NCBI GenBank assembly: GCA_002424045.1
Contig: DIPH01000045.1
Span: 1-7,563, forward strand
From: Firmicutes bacterium UBA5493
Lineage (GTDB): Bacteria > Bacillota > Limnochordia > Darwinibacteriales > Darwinibacteriaceae
Reading direction: 5' to 3'
Length of the DNA stretch: 7,563 bases
The stretch's first letter is position 1. The number at the start of each line of letters is the position of its first letter. The translations under genes and the position numbers were made by a program. The notes below the pieces were generated by a model. It ran no database searches, was not told the origin of the DNA, and was given only the letters and a program-made list of their open reading frames with translations. Below, piece after piece: positions 6,078 to 7,563 of the stretch.

Positions 6078-6140
6078 AGGCCGGAAAGGTAGGGTGCGTG
6101 TGAACATACTTTTCTCTTTGATGTGAAAATTGGCATTACA

Positions 6141-6171
6141 CCCGTTAGAAGCCTAACGGGGTCTTCTTCGT
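6141..6171 (+). terminator. Terminator-like hairpin
   Basis: CCCGTTAG (6141-6148) and CTAACGGG (6153-6160) form a perfect 8-bp stem with an AAGC loop. The tract that follows, GTCTTCTTCGTT, is T/C-rich but not a clean T-run, so termination may be weak. It could have ended whatever transcript once covered 5472-6077. It sits just before the DUF1538 remnant begins. Confidence 0.5.
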
Positions 6172-6184
6172 TAAGACTGACAAA

Positions 6185-6586
6185 CTCTCCTTGGTTCTTC
6201 TAGGGTGACCCATTCTGGGTTTGCTCATTTCCATTGCAGAACCCGGTCTCATGGTATTAGCTCATCAAGTGGATTTCGTTACTTTAGGTGCCATTTCCTC
6301 GTTCACCCTGTTAGTGGTGGTTTCCATTGTCTCGCTATTACGGTAGCACTCGGCTTTTTTAGAGTGTTTGTCAACACACCTCAAGGTCTTCCTGCTGATA
6401 TGTTGCATCATAATTCTCATGCTGGATTTTTTTACGCAACCAGAGTTCCTAGCCATCGCCTTCGATGCAATTATGGCACATTTTGTTGCCAGGTTATACC
6501 CTTGGAAGCAATGGCGCCAATCCTCACATTACAAATTCTTGGGTTTATCTTCCAAGCCAGATCCCAGAAACAAGGAGTTGATAGTG
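6185..6586 (+). pseudogene. C-terminal half of a decayed DUF1538-type membrane protein
   Basis: Frame A reads LSLVLLG, a TGA at 6206, then ILGLLISIAEPGLMVLAHQV (6212-6271) and TLGAISSFTLLVVVSI. Frame B continues AITVALGFFRVFVNTP (6334-6381). Frame A resumes LKVFLLICCIIILMLDFFTQ and PEFLAIAFDA (6380-6469). Joined, this matches my memory of DUF1538 membrane proteins: ISIAEPxLxVLAxQV, a Gly/Ala-rich strand ending in FxRVxxN, and a final PEFLAIAFD. The Gly-Gly-x-Thr-Thr-Gly segment and the last helix that should follow are not readable; there the DNA gives a Trp/Gln/His-rich sequence. The N-terminal half is missing. A methionine at 6368 opens a frame through to the P-II-like gene, but that is the remnant read in-frame and not a real N-terminus. 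DUF1538 genes often precede P-II-like genes (recalled, not checked). Confidence 0.65.
6572..6577 (+). promoter_or_regulatory. Ribosome binding site fixing the P-II-like start at 6587
   Basis: AAGGAG lies 9 bases before ATG 6587. The same frame is open from ATG 6368, but those 73 residues are hydrophobic DUF1538-like sequence unrelated to P-II folds, so 6587 is the start to use. Confidence 0.75.
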
Positions 6587-7258
6587 ATGCACAAGTCTGA
6601 GTCGACAGGAAAACGGTATGAGCTGATCTGTGTGATCGTGAACTTAGGTTTGGGAAGCAAAGCATTGAGTGCAGCCAAAAAAAGTGGTGTATCAGGGGGT
6701 ACAATCATGCTGGGCAGAGGTACAGTCGAGAATCGTTGGCTGAAACTCTTGGAGTTGACGGATATCGGCAAGGAGGTCGTTCTCATGGTGGGCGAGGAGT
6801 CAATCGGTAAAAAGGCTCTTGACGCCATCGACGAGAAGCTGAACTTTAGTAAGCCTAAACACGGAATAGCCTTTACCATGCCGATCGATGCAGTTATCGG
6901 CGCGGGAAACGACGAGTATGAGTCCAATGCTGGAGATGGAGGTAGTGTTAGCGTGTATAAAGCAATTTTCGTTGTGGTGGACAAGGGAAAAGGAGAAACA
7001 GTGATGGAGGCAGCCAAAGAAGCGGGTGCCCGTGGGGGAACGATTATCAACGCTCGCGGCTCTGGCATTCATAAAACCGCGACATTTTTAAATATGGAAA
7101 TTGAGCCTGAGAAGGAGATAGTACTGATCCTCACTTCGACTGCGTTGTCCGATAAAATTGTTATCGCAATACGGGATAACTTGAAGATCGACGAGCCGGG
7201 TCATGGTATACTTTTTGTGCAGGCAGTAAGCGAAACCTATGGTCTTGTAAACGGTTAG
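6587..7258 (+). CDS. Tandem two-domain P-II-like signalling protein
   Basis: The 223-residue protein contains two similar ferredoxin-like P-II (GlnB-like) domains joined by an acidic, Gly-rich linker (GNDEYESNAGDGG, 107-119). Domain 1 (11-105) has VIVNLGLGSKALSAAKKSGV, GGTIMLGRGT and HGIAFTMPID. Domain 2 (124-221) has VVVDKGKGETVMEAAKEAGA, GGTIINARGS and HGILFVQAVS. The repeats match strand for strand. P-II proteins sense nucleotides and metabolites at clefts between subunits and bind partner proteins. Here the T-loop tyrosine modified in enteric GlnB is not evident, so classical uridylylation is not expected. A partner membrane protein of DUF1538 type seems to have decayed immediately upstream. 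A tandem protein could form the P-II trimer-like assembly from fewer chains; that is speculation. Nitrogen control cannot be asserted, as no glnA or amtB is near. Confidence 0.85.
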   Translation: MHKSESTGKRYELICVIVNLGLGSKALSAAKKSGVSGGTIMLGRGTVENRWLKLLELTDIGKEVVLMVGEESIGKKALDAIDEKLNFSKPKHGIAFTMPIDAVIGAGNDEYESNAGDGGSVSVYKAIFVVVDKGKGETVMEAAKEAGARGGTIINARGSGIHKTATFLNMEIEPEKEIVLILTSTALSDKIVIAIRDNLKIDEPGHGILFVQAVSETYGLVNG

Positions 7259-7398
7259 AGTCAGGTATGAACAGAGGGAGAGCTGAGCCTCATGCTGAAG
7301 CTTAGCGTTTGACTGTTCTATAAGCGAGTGACTTTTTTATCCAGTTATGGTCATGCTTGGTAATCAATGAAATAAGGTTCATGAGGGGCTGAAAAGAC

Positions 7399-7563
7399 GT
7401 GGAAAGACGAATCGGCATTGCTCTGTTAGTATTGGCCGTTATTCCATTGATCTTGCCTCTTAGCTACATCCATCATAGAATACAACTTGCGAAAGAGGAT
7501 GAACTCTTCATACCCATGGGCCAGCAAGTGGAAATCGATGGAAGACTGATGCATGTGTATTCT
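7399..7563 (+). CDS. N-terminus of a membrane-anchored alpha/beta hydrolase (partial)
   Basis: A GTG at 7399, preceded by GAGGGG at 7383-7388 (10-base spacing), opens a frame to the window end (55 codons). The product starts MERRIG, followed by one hydrophobic helix at about 5-23 (IALLVLAVIPLILPLSYI). After a short polar spacer comes GQQVEIDGRLMHVYS. The last part matches the first strands of alpha/beta-hydrolase-fold enzymes, in which G-x-x-V-x-(V/I)-D-G-x-x-(M/L)-H-V-Y precedes the oxyanion HGxxG; the catalytic triad is outside the window. It is probably anchored in the membrane with the hydrolase domain outside. The 140-base gap from the P-II-like gene holds a TTGACT at 7309-7314 but no matching -10 box at standard spacing. 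Confidence 0.75.
   Translation, partial: MERRIGIALLVLAVIPLILPLSYIHHRIQLAKEDELFIPMGQQVEIDGRLMHVYS

Noticed and set aside
6141..6160. Integron attC-like site (GTTAG next to CCTAAC)
   Set aside because: The GTTAG/CCTAAC words are in the wrong order and close up into a simple 8-bp hairpin with a 4-base loop. No second such site or integrase is present. A terminator is the simpler reading.
6368..6586. N-terminal membrane domain fused to the P-II-like protein
   Set aside because: The hydrophobic segment is the end of a DUF1538 remnant in the same frame by chance. AAGGAG plus ATG 6587 gives a normal P-II-like start.
6529..7068. Long minus-strand ORF of 179 residues
   Set aside because: It is the antisense of the P-II-like gene. 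Its Ser/Pro-rich translation and lack of a ribosome site mark it as a shadow frame.
7309..7340. Promoter for the alpha/beta-hydrolase gene (TTGACT)
   Set aside because: A good -35 word is present, but no acceptable -10 box lies 16-18 bases downstream.

Overview
The window suggests a bacterium of the Bacillota (Firmicutes). Strong AAGGAGG-type Shine-Dalgarno sites, GTG and apparently TTG starts, mid-range GC, and a string of short orphan enzymes of GNAT, Nudix, HAD, VOC and PhzF type all fit that group. No rRNA, tRNA, CRISPR or insertion sequence is visible, and the species cannot be named.

Layout. Positions 1-80 hold the first 26 codons of a minus-strand gene with a good ribosome site. A divergent intergenic region follows, with a near-consensus plus-strand promoter (TTGCCT, 17 bp, TATAAT). 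Everything after that is on the plus strand. From 200 to about 3060 lies a compact run: a two-part GNAT-like acetyltransferase, an intact Nudix hydrolase, a four-helix membrane protein overlapping the Nudix gene by 8 bp, a second Nudix gene broken inside its catalytic box, and a second GNAT gene. The acetyl-CoA loop of that second GNAT gene is readable only in a different frame. A 420-bp stretch without a convincing gene follows. Next is a second run of three intact genes, beginning at a perfect ribosome site: a HAD phosphatase, a VOC/glyoxalase-like protein overlapping it by 8 bp, and a PhzF-family isomerase.

From 5472 to 6586 there is over 1.1 kb without an intact recognisable gene. It holds short coding-like fragments, a terminator-like hairpin, and what I read as the C-terminal half of a decayed DUF1538 membrane protein. 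The last complete gene encodes a tandem (two-domain) P-II-like protein. DUF1538 and P-II-like genes are, as I recall, commonly neighbours, so the P-II-like gene may have outlived its membrane partner. The window ends inside a membrane-anchored alpha/beta-hydrolase gene that starts with GTG.

How the genes relate. They do not form an obvious single pathway. The GNAT, Nudix, HAD, VOC and PhzF genes look like an accessory block of small-molecule modifying or housecleaning enzymes. The main theme is partial decay: an open GNAT frame with two compensating frameshifts, a truncated Nudix box, a DUF1538 remnant with stops and two further compensating shifts, and several interrupted coding-like pieces. 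Either this is an eroding accessory region or the assembly carries indel errors; raw reads would decide.
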